Shown in pieces: positions 52,233 through 60,563 of a DNA stretch of 64,000 nucleotides. The DNA is taken from NCBI RefSeq assembly GCF_900199215.1, contig NZ_FZQA01000001.1, positions 1 through 64,000 on the forward strand, read 5' to 3'. The first letter of the stretch is position 1; each line of letters opens with the position of its first letter. The notes under the pieces were generated by a model. It was given only the letters and a program-made list of their open reading frames with translations. It was not told where the DNA came from and did no database searches. The stretch is from Amphiplicatus metriothermophilus. GTDB lineage: Bacteria > Pseudomonadota > Alphaproteobacteria > Caulobacterales > Parvularculaceae. The position numbers and the translations under genes are program-made.

Positions 52233-55200
52233 TCCGCCAAATCCCGCGCGCGCCGGGACGCCCGCGCCGACCCGGTCGGAAAGCTGGACGACCTCGAAGG
52301 CCGCGCCCGGACCCGGTCCGCCGGGGCCGAAATCCGCCGCGATCTCATCATCTGTATAAAGATAATACGGCCCGTCCGTTTCGACGGTTCTCAGAACCGT
52401 CTCGCCGTCGAGGATGCGCAGCCGGTAGCGTTCATAGGCCTCGCCGAGGGGAACCTCGCCCGTCCAGTCGTCGCCGCCGACGCGCGCGCGGCGAATCCAA
52501 GACAGCGCGAGGCCGCCGGCCGCCGGCGCGGCGCGCAGACGAACCGGCGAAAGCGGCATGAGGCCGCGCGCGGCGAGCGCGAGCGTCTTCGCCGTGAACC
52601 GCTCCGTATCCGGCATGTCCTGCGCCGGGCCGGCGCGCCAGCCGAGGGGCGTATCGCGCAGGTCGAGCGGAAAGCGCGCCTCGGCGAGCGCCGGGCCGAG
52701 AAGGACGACGCGCGCCCCGGCGGGCGCGCCCGCGGCGGCGGCGTCCTCGCTCCCGCCCTGCCCGCGCAGAAGGCCCGACAGGGTCCACGCCCCGTCCGGA
52801 TCGAGGCTCGCCTCCAGAAACTGAAGCGCCTCCCACCCGGCGTCCGTTTCGACCGCAAGCGCGTTCGCCCCTTCGAGGACGGCCTCCTCGTTCGCGCTCG
52901 CCAGCGCGCCGGAAGAAAGGCGTATGCGGATCGACCGGCGGTCCCAGCGACCGGAAAAGCCCGCAGGCATGGGCGCCTCCAGCCGACCCATGACGGCCGG
53001 CGCGGCCGCAGTCGCAGCGAGCGCGGGCGCCGCTCCGTCTACGGATGGAATGTCGCGATAGAGCGCGACGGCGCCCGGCCAGGGATCGGCGAAGGCGGCG
53101 AACAGCGGCGCGCCGGGTGCGGCCCGCGCCTCGCCCGCGCCCAGCGGCGGCAGATCCAGCAAGGCCCAGACGGGCGCGCCGGCCGCCGCCGGGACAGGGG
53201 GCGCGAGGAAATCCGTCTCGCCGACGGGCGCTTCGTAGACCGCGGGCGAGACGCGCGCGGCCTCGACGCGGCGCGCGCCGGCGCCTTCCGTCTGCACGAC
53301 GCGATAGAGCCGCTCGACCCCGCCGAGCGTCACGGCGAGCGCATCGCCCGGCTCGACGGCGAGCAGCGAGGGCGGCAGGGCGAAGGTCGCGGTCTCGCGC
53401 ATCACATGGGCGTCGGCGAGGACGGCGCGGGCCCGCGCGGCCGCTTCCGCCGCGCCCATGACGAGAGGCGCCTCGATCGCGGCGGCGCGGACATGATCCG
53501 CGCCCGGATCGCGCGCCTCGACCATCGCCGGAGCGTAGTCCGCGCCCTCGTCGATGAAGGCGAGACGGAAGGCGGCGGGCAGATCGCTCGCCTGCGCGAG
53601 GCTGATTCGCGCCGGCGGCGCTCCTTCGTCCCCGGCGACGAGATCGGTCTCGCTCAGAAAGAGCGCCGGCGCGCCGTCGCGCGGCTGAAAGCGCAGGCCG
53701 GCGGCGGTCTCGACCATGTCGAACTGGAAAATGTCGGCGAGCGGATCGATCGCCTCGCGCGCCGACAGGGGCCGGTCGAGGACATAGCCGGCGACCGCGC
53801 CCTTGAGCCCGCGCGCGTCGACATTCTCCGCGCCCGCCTCTTCGGCCAGCGCCGCCGCGAGCAGGTCGAGCGGCGCGCGCCCCGCCCGCCCGTTGAGCCA
53901 GTGCCCGCGCGTCCAGTTCGCATGATCGCCCCATACGTCGCGCCGCGCCGGAAAGTACGGGAACGGCCGCGCGTCCCAGGCGTAGACGTAGAGCCGGTCC
54001 GTCTCGATCATCGGCCCGCCGTAAACGGACGATATCGGATTGTTCGCCGGCGCGCGCCAGTAGGCGTATTCGGCCTCGATCAGACGGCGCTGGGCGAGAT
54101 CGTCGCGCGCGCCGCTGGAGTAATGCGGCATGGCGCTTTCGCTCGACTTGGGGTCGAGAAACACGTTGGGCTGGTTCGCACCCTTGTCGATGGCGGCGCA
54201 GCCGATTTCCGTGAAGCGGATCGGCTTCGACTGCGGCGCCCACGCCGTCGGCGTCGCGGCGCGGACTCCGCCCGGCCGGTCGTAATGGGCGTTCGACCAC
54301 CAGTTCCGGAAGTCCTTGTTGCGGAAGACCCAGGGCTCGCCATAGGCGCCGTCGGCGATGGGCGCGCGGATCTGCGCGTCGCGATCGGCCGACGAGGCGT
54401 AGAACCAGTCATGGCCCTCGCCGCCCTCGATATTCGCCTGCAGATAGGCGCGCTCGTAAGGCCCGGTCCAGCCCGCCTGCGCGTCGAGATGGGACAGGCC
54501 GTCGCGCCAGTCCGCCCGCGGCGCGTAGACGTCGACGCCGATGAAGTCGATGTTTTCGTCGCTCCACAGGGGATCGAGATGGAAGAAAACGTCGCCCGAG
54601 CCGTCCGCCGGCTGATGGCCGAACCATTCCGACCAGTCCGCGCCGTAGGAGAGCTTGACCGACGGTCCGAGAATCGAACGCGCGTCCGCGGCGAGCGCGC
54701 GCAGGGCCGCGACGGCCGGATAGCTCGCCGCGTCCGCGCGCGCCGTGGTGATTCCGCGAAGCTCCGAGCCCAGAAGAAAGCTCTCTGCGCCGCCGGCGAG
54801 CGCGCACAGATGCGCGCAGTGCAGAACGAACCGGCGGAAGGACCACTCCGGCGGACCGGAATAGACGATCTCGCCGTTCTCGATCGCGAAATCGTCGGGC
54901 GCGGCGGTTCCGAAAAACGCCGCGACGTCGGCGGCGGCCGCAGCGGTCTTGTCGTTCGCGCCGACGGAAATGCGCCCGCGCCAGGGATAGCCCGGCGCGT
55001 CCATCAGGACGAAGGGATGGAACATGACGGAAAGTCCGCGCGCCTTCATGGCCGCGATCGCTTCGAGCACGGATCGGTCGGACGGCGTTCCGCCATAGGC
55101 CGGCGCGCCGTCGACGGTTGAGACGAGATGGGCCCCGTCGCGCCCGACCCCGCCGGCGCGCCAGTCATGGGGCGTCGTCGTCTTCTGCGCGACTTCGACG

Positions 55201-56105
55201 CCGGGGCGGATCTGGCACGCGCCCGCATCGAGACTCGTCCCGAACCAGGAGACCGCGAGCGAGACCGCCGAAAGATTGGGCAGGCTCGCCGTCAGCGCGT
55301 CGAGCGAGGCGGAAAAATCCGCCGCGCCTTCGTTGTTGTGAACGTTTTCGGGAACGACTACGCCTTCCCTTTCCTCGCGAAAAACCTTCGTCGTTCCGTA
55401 GACAAACTCGCCGGATCCGGGGATCATGGTCACGGCCGTCACGGCGTTTTCGAGCGCGTCCGGATCTTGGGGCGCGAGGGCCTTCTCGACCTCGAAGGAA
55501 AGCTGCGGGATGCGGTTTCCGAACGCTTTAAGCGGCAGGTCCTCGAATACGACATAGGCGAGGCCGCGAAAGGCGGGCGCGCCGTCCGCGCCCTCGACCG
55601 CCTCGATGAGGGCGTCGGGAAGCTGATCCTCCGTTCCCCGATAAACGCGAACGTTGTGGGGCGACAGGTCGAACGGCTTGCCGTCGGCCCAGACGCGGCC
55701 GATGCGGTCGATCGCGCCTTCGCACAGCCCGACCGCGAAGGACAGCGAGTAGAGATACTCCGTCGTCGTTGTTTTCTGGGACAGCCGGCCGCCCTTGCCC
55801 GAGCGCTCGGTCGTCTCGGCGAGCGTCTCCTTGAAATTCGCCGCCCAGATGAGCTGGCCGGCCACTCGCGCCCGGCCGTAGACGCGCAGGATCCCCGCCC
55901 CTTCGGTCGAGGCCTGCACCTGCAGCGCGTCGAGACGCGGACCCGAAACGCGCCGCCGGCGCGGGCCGAAGAGGAGCCGCTCGGCCGCGCCGGCGGCGAA
56001 ATTGACGGCCGCGCTCGTCGCAGCGCGGGCGATCGCCTGGCCGATCCCGGCGCGGGCGGCGGCCTGGCCGGCGGACTGGGCGGCGGTGAGAACGAGCTGG
56101 GCCAT
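52230..56105 (-). CDS. GTA g15-like host specificity/tail tip protein
   Basis: A 1291-aa GTA megatron-type protein (RcGTA g15), which forms the distal tail tip and contacts the recipient surface. The N-terminus is helical and membrane-active-looking (AAARAGIGQAIARAATSAAV). A collar region with FAVGLCEGAIDRIGRVWADG follows. A glycoside-hydrolase-like TIM barrel spans about residues 250-690 (VMFHPFVLMDAPGYPW near 361; IRFTEIGCAAIDKGANQP near 632). The rest holds tail-fold domains to an Ala/Gly-rich end. Length is close to that of other GTAs. AAGGAG precedes the ATG. It is the last gene of the cluster. Confidence 0.93.
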   Translation of the reverse strand: MAQLVLTAAQSAGQAAARAGIGQAIARAATSAAVNFAAGAAERLLFGPRRRRVSGPRLDALQVQASTEGAGILRVYGRARVAGQLIWAANFKETLAETTERSGKGGRLSQKTTTTEYLYSLSFAVGLCEGAIDRIGRVWADGKPFDLSPHNVRVYRGTEDQLPDALIEAVEGADGAPAFRGLAYVVFEDLPLKAFGNRIPQLSFEVEKALAPQDPDALENAVTAVTMIPGSGEFVYGTTKVFREEREGVVVPENVHNNEGAADFSASLDALTASLPNLSAVSLAVSWFGTSLDAGACQIRPGVEVAQKTTTPHDWRAGGVGRDGAHLVSTVDGAPAYGGTPSDRSVLEAIAAMKARGLSVMFHPFVLMDAPGYPWRGRISVGANDKTAAAAADVAAFFGTAAPDDFAIENGEIVYSGPPEWSFRRFVLHCAHLCALAGGAESFLLGSELRGITTARADAASYPAVAALRALAADARSILGPSVKLSYGADWSEWFGHQPADGSGDVFFHLDPLWSDENIDFIGVDVYAPRADWRDGLSHLDAQAGWTGPYERAYLQANIEGGEGHDWFYASSADRDAQIRAPIADGAYGEPWVFRNKDFRNWWSNAHYDRPGGVRAATPTAWAPQSKPIRFTEIGCAAIDKGANQPNVFLDPKSSESAMPHYSSGARDDLAQRRLIEAEYAYWRAPANNPISSVYGGPMIETDRLYVYAWDARPFPYFPARRDVWGDHANWTRGHWLNGRAGRAPLDLLAAALAEEAGAENVDARGLKGAVAGYVLDRPLSAREAIDPLADIFQFDMVETAAGLRFQPRDGAPALFLSETDLVAGDEGAPPARISLAQASDLPAAFRLAFIDEGADYAPAMVEARDPGADHVRAAAIEAPLVMGAAEAAARARAVLADAHVMRETATFALPPSLLAVEPGDALAVTLGGVERLYRVVQTEGAGARRVEAARVSPAVYEAPVGETDFLAPPVPAAAGAPVWALLDLPPLGAGEARAAPGAPLFAAFADPWPGAVALYRDIPSVDGAAPALAATAAAPAVMGRLEAPMPAGFSGRWDRRSIRIRLSSGALASANEEAVLEGANALAVETDAGWEALQFLEASLDPDGAWTLSGLLRGQGGSEDAAAAGAPAGARVVLLGPALAEARFPLDLRDTPLGWRAGPAQDMPDTERFTAKTLALAARGLMPLSPVRLRAAPAAGGLALSWIRRARVGGDDWTGEVPLGEAYERYRLRILDGETVLRTVETDGPYYLYTDDEIAADFGPGGPGPGAAFEVVQLSDRVGAGVPARAGFGG

Positions 56106-56119
56106 GAGGTTCTCCTTAG

Positions 56120-56147
56120 TGCGTAGGGCGCAGGGCGTAGTGAGCAG
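56120..56147. repeat. Heptameric array in the g14-g15 spacer
   Basis: Four units, TGCGTAG, GGCGCAG, GGCGTAG and TGAGCAG, directly abut the g15 ribosome-binding site. The other end of the 88-bp spacer has a second cluster (minus strand GAATAGC, GCGTAGC, GCGTCGT) that contains the TAG stop of g14 at 56194-56196. Confidence 0.75.
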
Positions 56148-56193
56148 AAAATGGGGGGGCGGAGGCGCGGCGGCGCCGACGACGCGCTACGCG

Positions 56194-56730
56194 CTATTCT
56201 TCTTCCTCCGTTCCCGGAAAAGCGAACGCGCCCGCGATCCGCTCGCGCCACCAGCGCGTCAGCCGGCTCTCGATCACCGCGCGGCCCGCATAGGCGTGGA
56301 TGAAGCGGTCGGGCGCCGACAGGATTCCGCAATGCTTGGCCGGCCCGTCGCAGACAACCCGGAAGACGAGCGCGTCGCCGGGCGCGGCCGCCGCAGGCGC
56401 GCGTTCGGCCATATGCCGGCGCGCCGCCTCAAGCAGCGGCTCGCGGCGCGGGCCGGCGAGCCAGGCCCGCTCGTTCCAGTCCGGCGTGTAGGGCGGAACG
56501 ATCTCCGGCTCCGCGCCATAGAGCGCGCGCCACACGCCGCGGATGAGGCCGAGACAGTCCGTGCCCGCCCCTTTCGCGCTCGCCTGATGCAGATAGGGCG
56601 TGCCGAGCCAGGCGCGGGCTTCGGCGACGATGCGCGCGCGCGATACGGCGCCGGCGGGCGGAGACTCTTCTCCCTGCCTCGCAAAGCAGGGGCGGGGCGC
56701 GATCGCGAGACGGAACGCGTCGTCGCTCAC
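56194..56730 (-). CDS. GTA g14-like NlpC/P60 peptidoglycan peptidase
   Basis: A 178-aa NlpC/P60 cysteine peptidase of the GTA/phage tail type, expected to cut peptide crosslinks while the tail penetrates the recipient. The catalytic Cys is in ASAKGAGTDCLGLIRGVWRA, and the His is in GPAKHCGILSAPDRFIHAYA. PGDALVFRVVCDG precedes it. It starts with GTG at 56730 overlapping the g13 stop (GTGA). The C-terminus ends in four Glu residues, read from the edge of a heptamer repeat. Confidence 0.92.
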   Translation of the reverse strand: MSDDAFRLAIAPRPCFARQGEESPPAGAVSRARIVAEARAWLGTPYLHQASAKGAGTDCLGLIRGVWRALYGAEPEIVPPYTPDWNERAWLAGPRREPLLEAARRHMAERAPAAAAPGDALVFRVVCDGPAKHCGILSAPDRFIHAYAGRAVIESRLTRWWRERIAGAFAFPGTEEEE

Positions 56731-57602
56731 CGCCGCCTCCCGCCGTCGTTGCGCTCGCCGGCGCGCGGATAGCTCGCGGCGAAATCGTTGCCGGGCATCA
56801 GGTGAAAGCCGCGGAAGTTCACTGCGTTCGAAAATTTCGCGCGGCAGGTCGCGAAGGCCTTGTCGCAGCCGGCGAAGACGACGAAGGCGTCGCCCGGCGC
56901 GAGCCCCGCCCCCGGCGGCAGCCACAAGGACAGATCGGCGCCGGCGTGCGCCTTCACATGGCTCGCCGTTCCCGCGTTCGCGCCGCCGGTCCAGTCGAGT
57001 CGTCCGTGCACGAACCAGCCGTCGGCGAAGCCGTCGAGCCCCGAGGCCGCAAAACGCGATTCGTCGCGGACCGCCGTCGCCACGCCCTCGGCGCGGAAGG
57101 CGGGCTGATCGAGATCGACGCCGCAGCGCGCGTCGCCGAGCCGCGCGTCGCAATGGCGCTGATAGGCCCGCCCGGCCGTCTGGTCGAGAAGATGCGCAAG
57201 CCCGCGAATCTCCGCCGTGAAGCGCGCGCCATCGCGCGCGACCTCTCCGATGACGCCGCGCTTGAGAAGAACCCGTTCGTCCGTGTTCGACCAGTTGACG
57301 CGCCAGATCTCCACCGCCGCCCCGTCGAAGCGGCCGGCGGCGAGCGCTTCGGACGGCAGGCGCGCCGACGACAACAGGCCGACGATCTCGCTGTTGTCGA
57401 CGGCGAGATCGGCCGTTTCGGCGAGCGCGGCGCCGTGCGCGCCCGATTGCGGCTCGTAGGTCTCGCCGGCGACGGTCAGCGGGCGATCGTGATCGGTGAA
57501 GCCGAAGACCGCACCATCCTTGCGCGTCACGCGCCAGCAGGTCGCCAGCGTCGTCGCGCCGCTTTTCAGATGGGCTTCGAAGGCGGGGTCGAGCGCGCGC
57601 AT
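56727..57602 (-). CDS. GTA g13-like hub protein (DUF2163)
   Basis: A 291-aa DUF2163 protein, corresponding to RcGTA g13, the baseplate hub. The N-terminus has HLKSGATTLATCWRVTRKDG and FGFTDHDRPLTVAGETYEPQ. The C-terminal half has four cysteines (Cys151, Cys160, Cys246, Cys253) in RHCDARLGDARCG and GCDKAFATCRAKFSN. In related tail hub proteins an equivalent set binds an iron-sulfur cluster. Its ATG overlaps the g12 TAA by one base, and its stop overlaps the g14 start. Confidence 0.93.
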   Translation of the reverse strand: MRALDPAFEAHLKSGATTLATCWRVTRKDGAVFGFTDHDRPLTVAGETYEPQSGAHGAALAETADLAVDNSEIVGLLSSARLPSEALAAGRFDGAAVEIWRVNWSNTDERVLLKRGVIGEVARDGARFTAEIRGLAHLLDQTAGRAYQRHCDARLGDARCGVDLDQPAFRAEGVATAVRDESRFAASGLDGFADGWFVHGRLDWTGGANAGTASHVKAHAGADLSLWLPPGAGLAPGDAFVVFAGCDKAFATCRAKFSNAVNFRGFHLMPGNDFAASYPRAGERNDGGRRR

Positions 57603-58225
57603 TACTCCAGCACCTCGATGATCGGGATCGACGGGATCTCGCCTGCGCGGAAGGCGGCGAGATTGATCCGCAGGCTGTCCGTATCGAAGCGGGCCGGCAT
57701 GTCGAACAGATAGCCGGCGGTGACGACCGCGCCGTCGGCGGGCGGGGCGTCGAAGACGACGAGCCCCGTCAGCGGGTCGAGCGCGAAGTTCGCGACCGGC
57801 GCGCCGCCGACATTGACGAGGACCGAACCGTCGACCGGCTTGGTGATCGGACGGACATAGGCCGACGGGCCGCTCGCATAGCGCTTGACGAGCTGAAAGT
57901 CCGTGCGCGTTCCGTCGCCGGTTCCGATGAGCTGGTCGCTCGCCGCCGGCTCGGCTTCGAGCGGGCAGGACTTCCAGTCGAACGGATCGCGGAAGCGGAA
58001 GGCGTGCAGCCGCCCGGCGCGCGCCTCGAAAAAGGCGATCAGCGCCTCGATGTCGGCCAGCGACTTCACGCCGTAGCCCGCGTTGAAGGCGCGCCGCGAG
58101 CCGGCCCAGGGCGAATTGCGCTCCTCATGGCCGGAGACGAGGGCGACCACGTCCGTGCGCCGGGTCGGTCCGCCCTCGGAATTGAGCGCGATGTCGAGGG
58201 GAAAGAGAACGTCGTGAAAGGACAT
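57602..58225 (-). CDS. GTA g12-like distal tail protein (DUF2460)
   Basis: A 207-aa DUF2460 protein matching RcGTA g12, the distal tail protein. Conserved features are the opening FHDVLFPLDIALNSEGGPTR, ALIAFFEARAGRLHAFRFRD, PFDWKS, TDFQLVKRYASG, and the closing FDTDSLRINLAAFRAGEIPS. GGGAG is upstream of the ATG at 58225. It is separated from g11 by 22 bases, one of the few gaps in the cluster. Confidence 0.94.
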   Translation of the reverse strand: MSFHDVLFPLDIALNSEGGPTRRTDVVALVSGHEERNSPWAGSRRAFNAGYGVKSLADIEALIAFFEARAGRLHAFRFRDPFDWKSCPLEAEPAASDQLIGTGDGTRTDFQLVKRYASGPSAYVRPITKPVDGSVLVNVGGAPVANFALDPLTGLVVFDAPPADGAVVTAGYLFDMPARFDTDSLRINLAAFRAGEIPSIPIIEVLE

Positions 58226-58247
58226 CTGTCTGCTCCCTGTCAGGCGC

Positions 58248-58784
58248 TCATCCGTTGCGCTCGGCGCGGGCGAGGGCGCGGGCGAGCCCCGCCGCGATCT
58301 GGGTCTCGGACCGGCGGAAGGACTCCGCGTCGCCGGCGCCGGCGACATGGATGCTGACGCTTATGGGCCGCGCCGGCGCGCGCGGCGCGATTCGTCCGCT
58401 GACGGACGGGACGAACAGCTCCGGCCCGCGCTCGCCGACGAGAAACGACGCGCCCGGCGCGACGAAGCCGCCGCCCGCGCGCCCGCCCCCGAAAGCGCCG
58501 GCGAGGGCGGACTGGAAGAAGGACTGGAGCGGCTTTCGCACCAGCGCGTCGATCGCGACGCCCTTGAGGTCATTTACGATCGAGCGCGCCAGGCCCTTGA
58601 GCGACAGCGCGCCCGAACGCGCCGCGCGGGAAAGGTCGCGCTCGATCGAGCGCGAGGCGGAAGCGAAAGCCTCTTCGATCAGGGCGGCGGCGGGGGCGAT
58701 TTCCTCCTCGGCGAGGCGCGTCACTTCAGCGCCGGCCTGCGCGAGGCCCTCCGTGTCGAGATTGATGGAGATGCGTCCGGTCAT
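58248..58784 (-). CDS. GTA g11-like tail tape measure protein
   Basis: A 178-aa protein in the position of RcGTA g11, the tape measure. The first 70 residues are helical and charged (LDTEGLAQAGAEVTRLAEEE, ASASRSIERDLSRAARSG). A Gly-rich centre (FGGGRAGGGFVAPGASFLVG) is followed by the motif ERGPELFVPSVSGRI, typical of tape-measure C-termini. It is very short, as GTA tails are short. The ATG overlaps the chaperone stop by four bases. Confidence 0.9.
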   Translation of the reverse strand: MTGRISINLDTEGLAQAGAEVTRLAEEEIAPAAALIEEAFASASRSIERDLSRAARSGALSLKGLARSIVNDLKGVAIDALVRKPLQSFFQSALAGAFGGGRAGGGFVAPGASFLVGERGPELFVPSVSGRIAPRAPARPISVSIHVAGAGDAESFRRSETQIAAGLARALARAERNG

Positions 58785-58954
58785 GGGTTTGATCTTTCGG
58801 TTGAGGCGTCGCAGCGCCGCCCTTCGTCCGGAAACTGCGCGAGCAGCGCGGCGAAGTCGGCCCGGCGCGGCGCGGGTTCGGGCGCGAGCGCGGCGCACAG
58901 CCAGCGCCACTCGCGCGGGGTGAGCCGCCAGAACTGATCGGGGGCGAGATTCAT
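58781..58954 (-). CDS. Small GTA tail assembly chaperone
   Basis: A 57-aa gene matching the small reading frame between g10 and g11 in RcGTA (tail assembly chaperone family). The opening LAPDQFWRLTPREWRWLCAA is the conserved part. Both ends overlap neighbours by four bases (ATGA). Without the conserved neighbours it would be easy to miss. Confidence 0.85.
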   Translation of the reverse strand: MNLAPDQFWRLTPREWRWLCAALAPEPAPRRADFAALLAQFPDEGRRCDASTERSNP

Positions 58955-59304
58955 GGCGAGGACTCCGGCGGCGAACCACCGGCCCCAGGGGAGTCCGCCG
59001 CCGGCTTTCCCGGCGGACCGTCCCCCTCCGGATTGAGGACGCGGAAGGCTTCGGCGACGGCGCGCGCCGCTTCGCCGACGTCGATGTCGGCGGCCCTGAG
59101 CGCCTCCAGGCTCATCCGCGTCCCGCCCCCTTCGAGGAGCGCGTGCAGGATGAGCATGAGATCGCCGACCGAGAGCGCGGAAAGACGCGCGCGCATCGCC
59201 GAAAAGCCCCCCGCGCCGAGGCTTTCCTCGATGCGCGCCAGCGCGCCGAGCGTGAGGCGCAGGCGCGCCTTCTCGCCGTTGACGATGAGAACCGGATCGT
59301 TCAT
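58951..59304 (-). CDS. GTA g10-like tail assembly protein
   Basis: A 117-aa protein matching RcGTA g10. Residues 1-90 are conserved: VLIVNGEKARLRLTLGALAR, IEESLGAGGFSAMRARLSAL, SVGDLMLILHALLEGGGTRM, then DIDVGEAARAVAEAFRVLN. A Pro/Gly-rich tail ends the protein. It is coupled by four-base overlaps to g9 and to the small chaperone gene. In tailed phages genes at this position assist tail tube assembly. Confidence 0.9.
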   Translation of the reverse strand: MNDPVLIVNGEKARLRLTLGALARIEESLGAGGFSAMRARLSALSVGDLMLILHALLEGGGTRMSLEALRAADIDVGEAARAVAEAFRVLNPEGDGPPGKPAADSPGAGGSPPESSP

Positions 59305-59720
59305 GGCGCGGCCGCGAAGTCGAGCGGGCCCGCCGATTCGAGCGCGAGCGCGAAGGCCGCCTCGCCGTCATGGGCGCCGGAATAGTCGAGATTGGCGATG
59401 AGGAACGGACCCTCGATCTCGCCGAGGCCGGGCACGACGATCCGCCAGCGGCGGATCTCGCCCGCGAAGAAGATCGCGCGGATGTCGGCCGCGGCGCCGT
59501 CGGACAGAAAGACGCCGGCGCCGGAAACGGAGGCCTGGCGCGCGCCGGCGCCGGCAAGAAGCTCGCGCCAGCCGCCGACGGAGTCCGCATGGGTGACGTC
59601 CACAGGCTGCGCGTTCAGCGAAAGCGTCTTGGCGCGCAGCCCCGCGACGGTCGCGAACGCTTCAGGATCGCCCCCGTCGCCGAGTTTCAGAAGAAGGTCT
59701 TTGCCGCGTTGGGCGGGCAT
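59301..59720 (-). CDS. GTA g9-like major tail (tube) protein
   Basis: A 139-aa TP901-1-type major tail protein (RcGTA g9), which polymerises into the tail tube. Conserved segments are RGKDLLLKLGDGGDPEAFAT, LNAQPVDVTHADSVGGWREL, IRAIFFAGEIRRWRIVVPGL, and FLIANLDYSGAHDGEAAFAL. The start at 59720 has a strong AAGGAG site. The 124-bp gap separating it from g8 holds a heptamer array and an inverted repeat. Confidence 0.94.
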   Translation of the reverse strand: MPAQRGKDLLLKLGDGGDPEAFATVAGLRAKTLSLNAQPVDVTHADSVGGWRELLAGAGARQASVSGAGVFLSDGAAADIRAIFFAGEIRRWRIVVPGLGEIEGPFLIANLDYSGAHDGEAAFALALESAGPLDFAAAP

Positions 59721-59735
59721 GGGTTGCTCCTTATG

Positions 59736-59770
59736 GCGAATAGCGAATGGGGAATGGAGAGCGGGGAGCG
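59736..59770. repeat. Heptameric array in the g8-g9 spacer
   Basis: Five consecutive 7-mers, GCGAATA, GCGAATG, GGGAATG, GAGAGCG and GGGAGCG, start 16 bases before the g9 ATG and overlap the upstream edge of its ribosome-binding region. They resemble the GAATAGG unit at the end of g15. Confidence 0.75.
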
Positions 59771-59788
59771 GAAAAGCGCTCCTGCTTC

Positions 59789-59816
59789 TCCCCTCTCCCG
59801 CAAGCAAGAGAGGGGA
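59789..59816. repeat. Inverted repeat in the g8-g9 spacer
   Basis: TCCCCTCTC (59789-59797) and GAGAGGGGA (59808-59816) are perfect 9-bp arms around CCGCAAGCAA. A close relative occurs at 61175-61203. It could be an mRNA hairpin or a mobile REP-like element. Confidence 0.65.
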
Positions 59817-59844
59817 ACGGGCCGCTCGCCGCGCGCGCCGGTCG

Positions 59845-60252
59845 TCATGCGGCCTCCGTGACGACGCGAAAGCGCGCCGCGCCTTCGAACGGCTCGGCGC
59901 CGCGCCGGCGGGGGACGTCCGCGCCGGAAAACGCGACCGAGACGAGCCGCGCGCCCTCCACTGGAAAATCCGCCCCGTCGAGCGCGCCGACCAGCGCGTC
60001 GAGCGCGCGCTTGACCTCGCGCCGCCCGCCGTGACGCGAGACGATCAGGATGCGGATTTCGTGGACGAACGCCCCGTCATGGCCGGCGAGCGGCGCGACG
60101 CGCCCCTCGCCCAGCACGGCGTAGGGAAAAACCGCGTTGCGCGGCGGCTCGTCATGGATGCGCGGCGGATCGCCGAGCGCGTCCTTGACGCCCGCGTCGG
60201 CGGCGAGCGCGGCGAAGACCGCCTTCTGCAACGCCCAGGCGCGCGCGGTCAT
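59845..60252 (-). CDS. GTA g8-like tail terminator/minor tail protein (DUF3168)
   Basis: A 135-aa DUF3168 protein matching RcGTA g8. Conserved features are ALQKAVFAALAADAGVKDAL, FPYAVLGEGRVAPLAGHDGA, EIRILIVSRHGGRREVKRAL, and the last strands VSVAFSGADVPRRRG. Tail terminator or head-tail joining is the likely role. Its ATG overlaps the g7 stop by four bases. Confidence 0.92.
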   Translation of the reverse strand: MTARAWALQKAVFAALAADAGVKDALGDPPRIHDEPPRNAVFPYAVLGEGRVAPLAGHDGAFVHEIRILIVSRHGGRREVKRALDALVGALDGADFPVEGARLVSVAFSGADVPRRRGAEPFEGAARFRVVTEAA

Positions 60253-60563
60253 GACGCGGCCTCCTCGCAGACGAGAACGAGGCGGGACTGGCGCGCGTCG
60301 CTTTCGATGGAGACGATGTCGTAGTCGTCCCCGCCGATGCGCGCGCGATGGCCGAGCGCCACGTCATTCCTTGCACGGATCGTCGCCGCGGCGCGCCGGC
60401 GAAAGGCCTCGCGGGGCCCCGTTCCTTCGCGCGCGGCGGCGAGCCGCTCGACCGCGGCCCAGGCCGTGGCGTAGACGGTCCAGGCCTCGCTCGCCCCGCC
60501 CGCTGCGTCGGGAACGCGCGCCGGGGCGAGCAGCTCGATGAGCTGGTTCAGGGATCCGGTCAC
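60249..60563 (-). CDS. GTA g7-like head closure/adaptor protein
   Basis: A 104-aa head-tail adaptor (RcGTA g7). It begins GSLNQLIELLAPARVPDAAG, continues AWTVYATAWAAVERLAAARE and ATIRARNDVALGHRARIGGD, and ends SIESDARQSRLVLVCEEA. This is the typical phage head-closure fold. The start is GTG at 60563 overlapping the g6 stop (GTGA). Confidence 0.9.
   Translation of the reverse strand: MTGSLNQLIELLAPARVPDAAGGASEAWTVYATAWAAVERLAAAREGTGPREAFRRRAAATIRARNDVALGHRARIGGDDYDIVSIESDARQSRLVLVCEEAAS

Noticed and set aside
52059-55121. A 1020-codon plus-strand frame opposite GTA g15
   Set aside because: It is antisense to a well-recognised gene, low in hydrophobic structure and rich in Arg and Gly, and has no domain signature.
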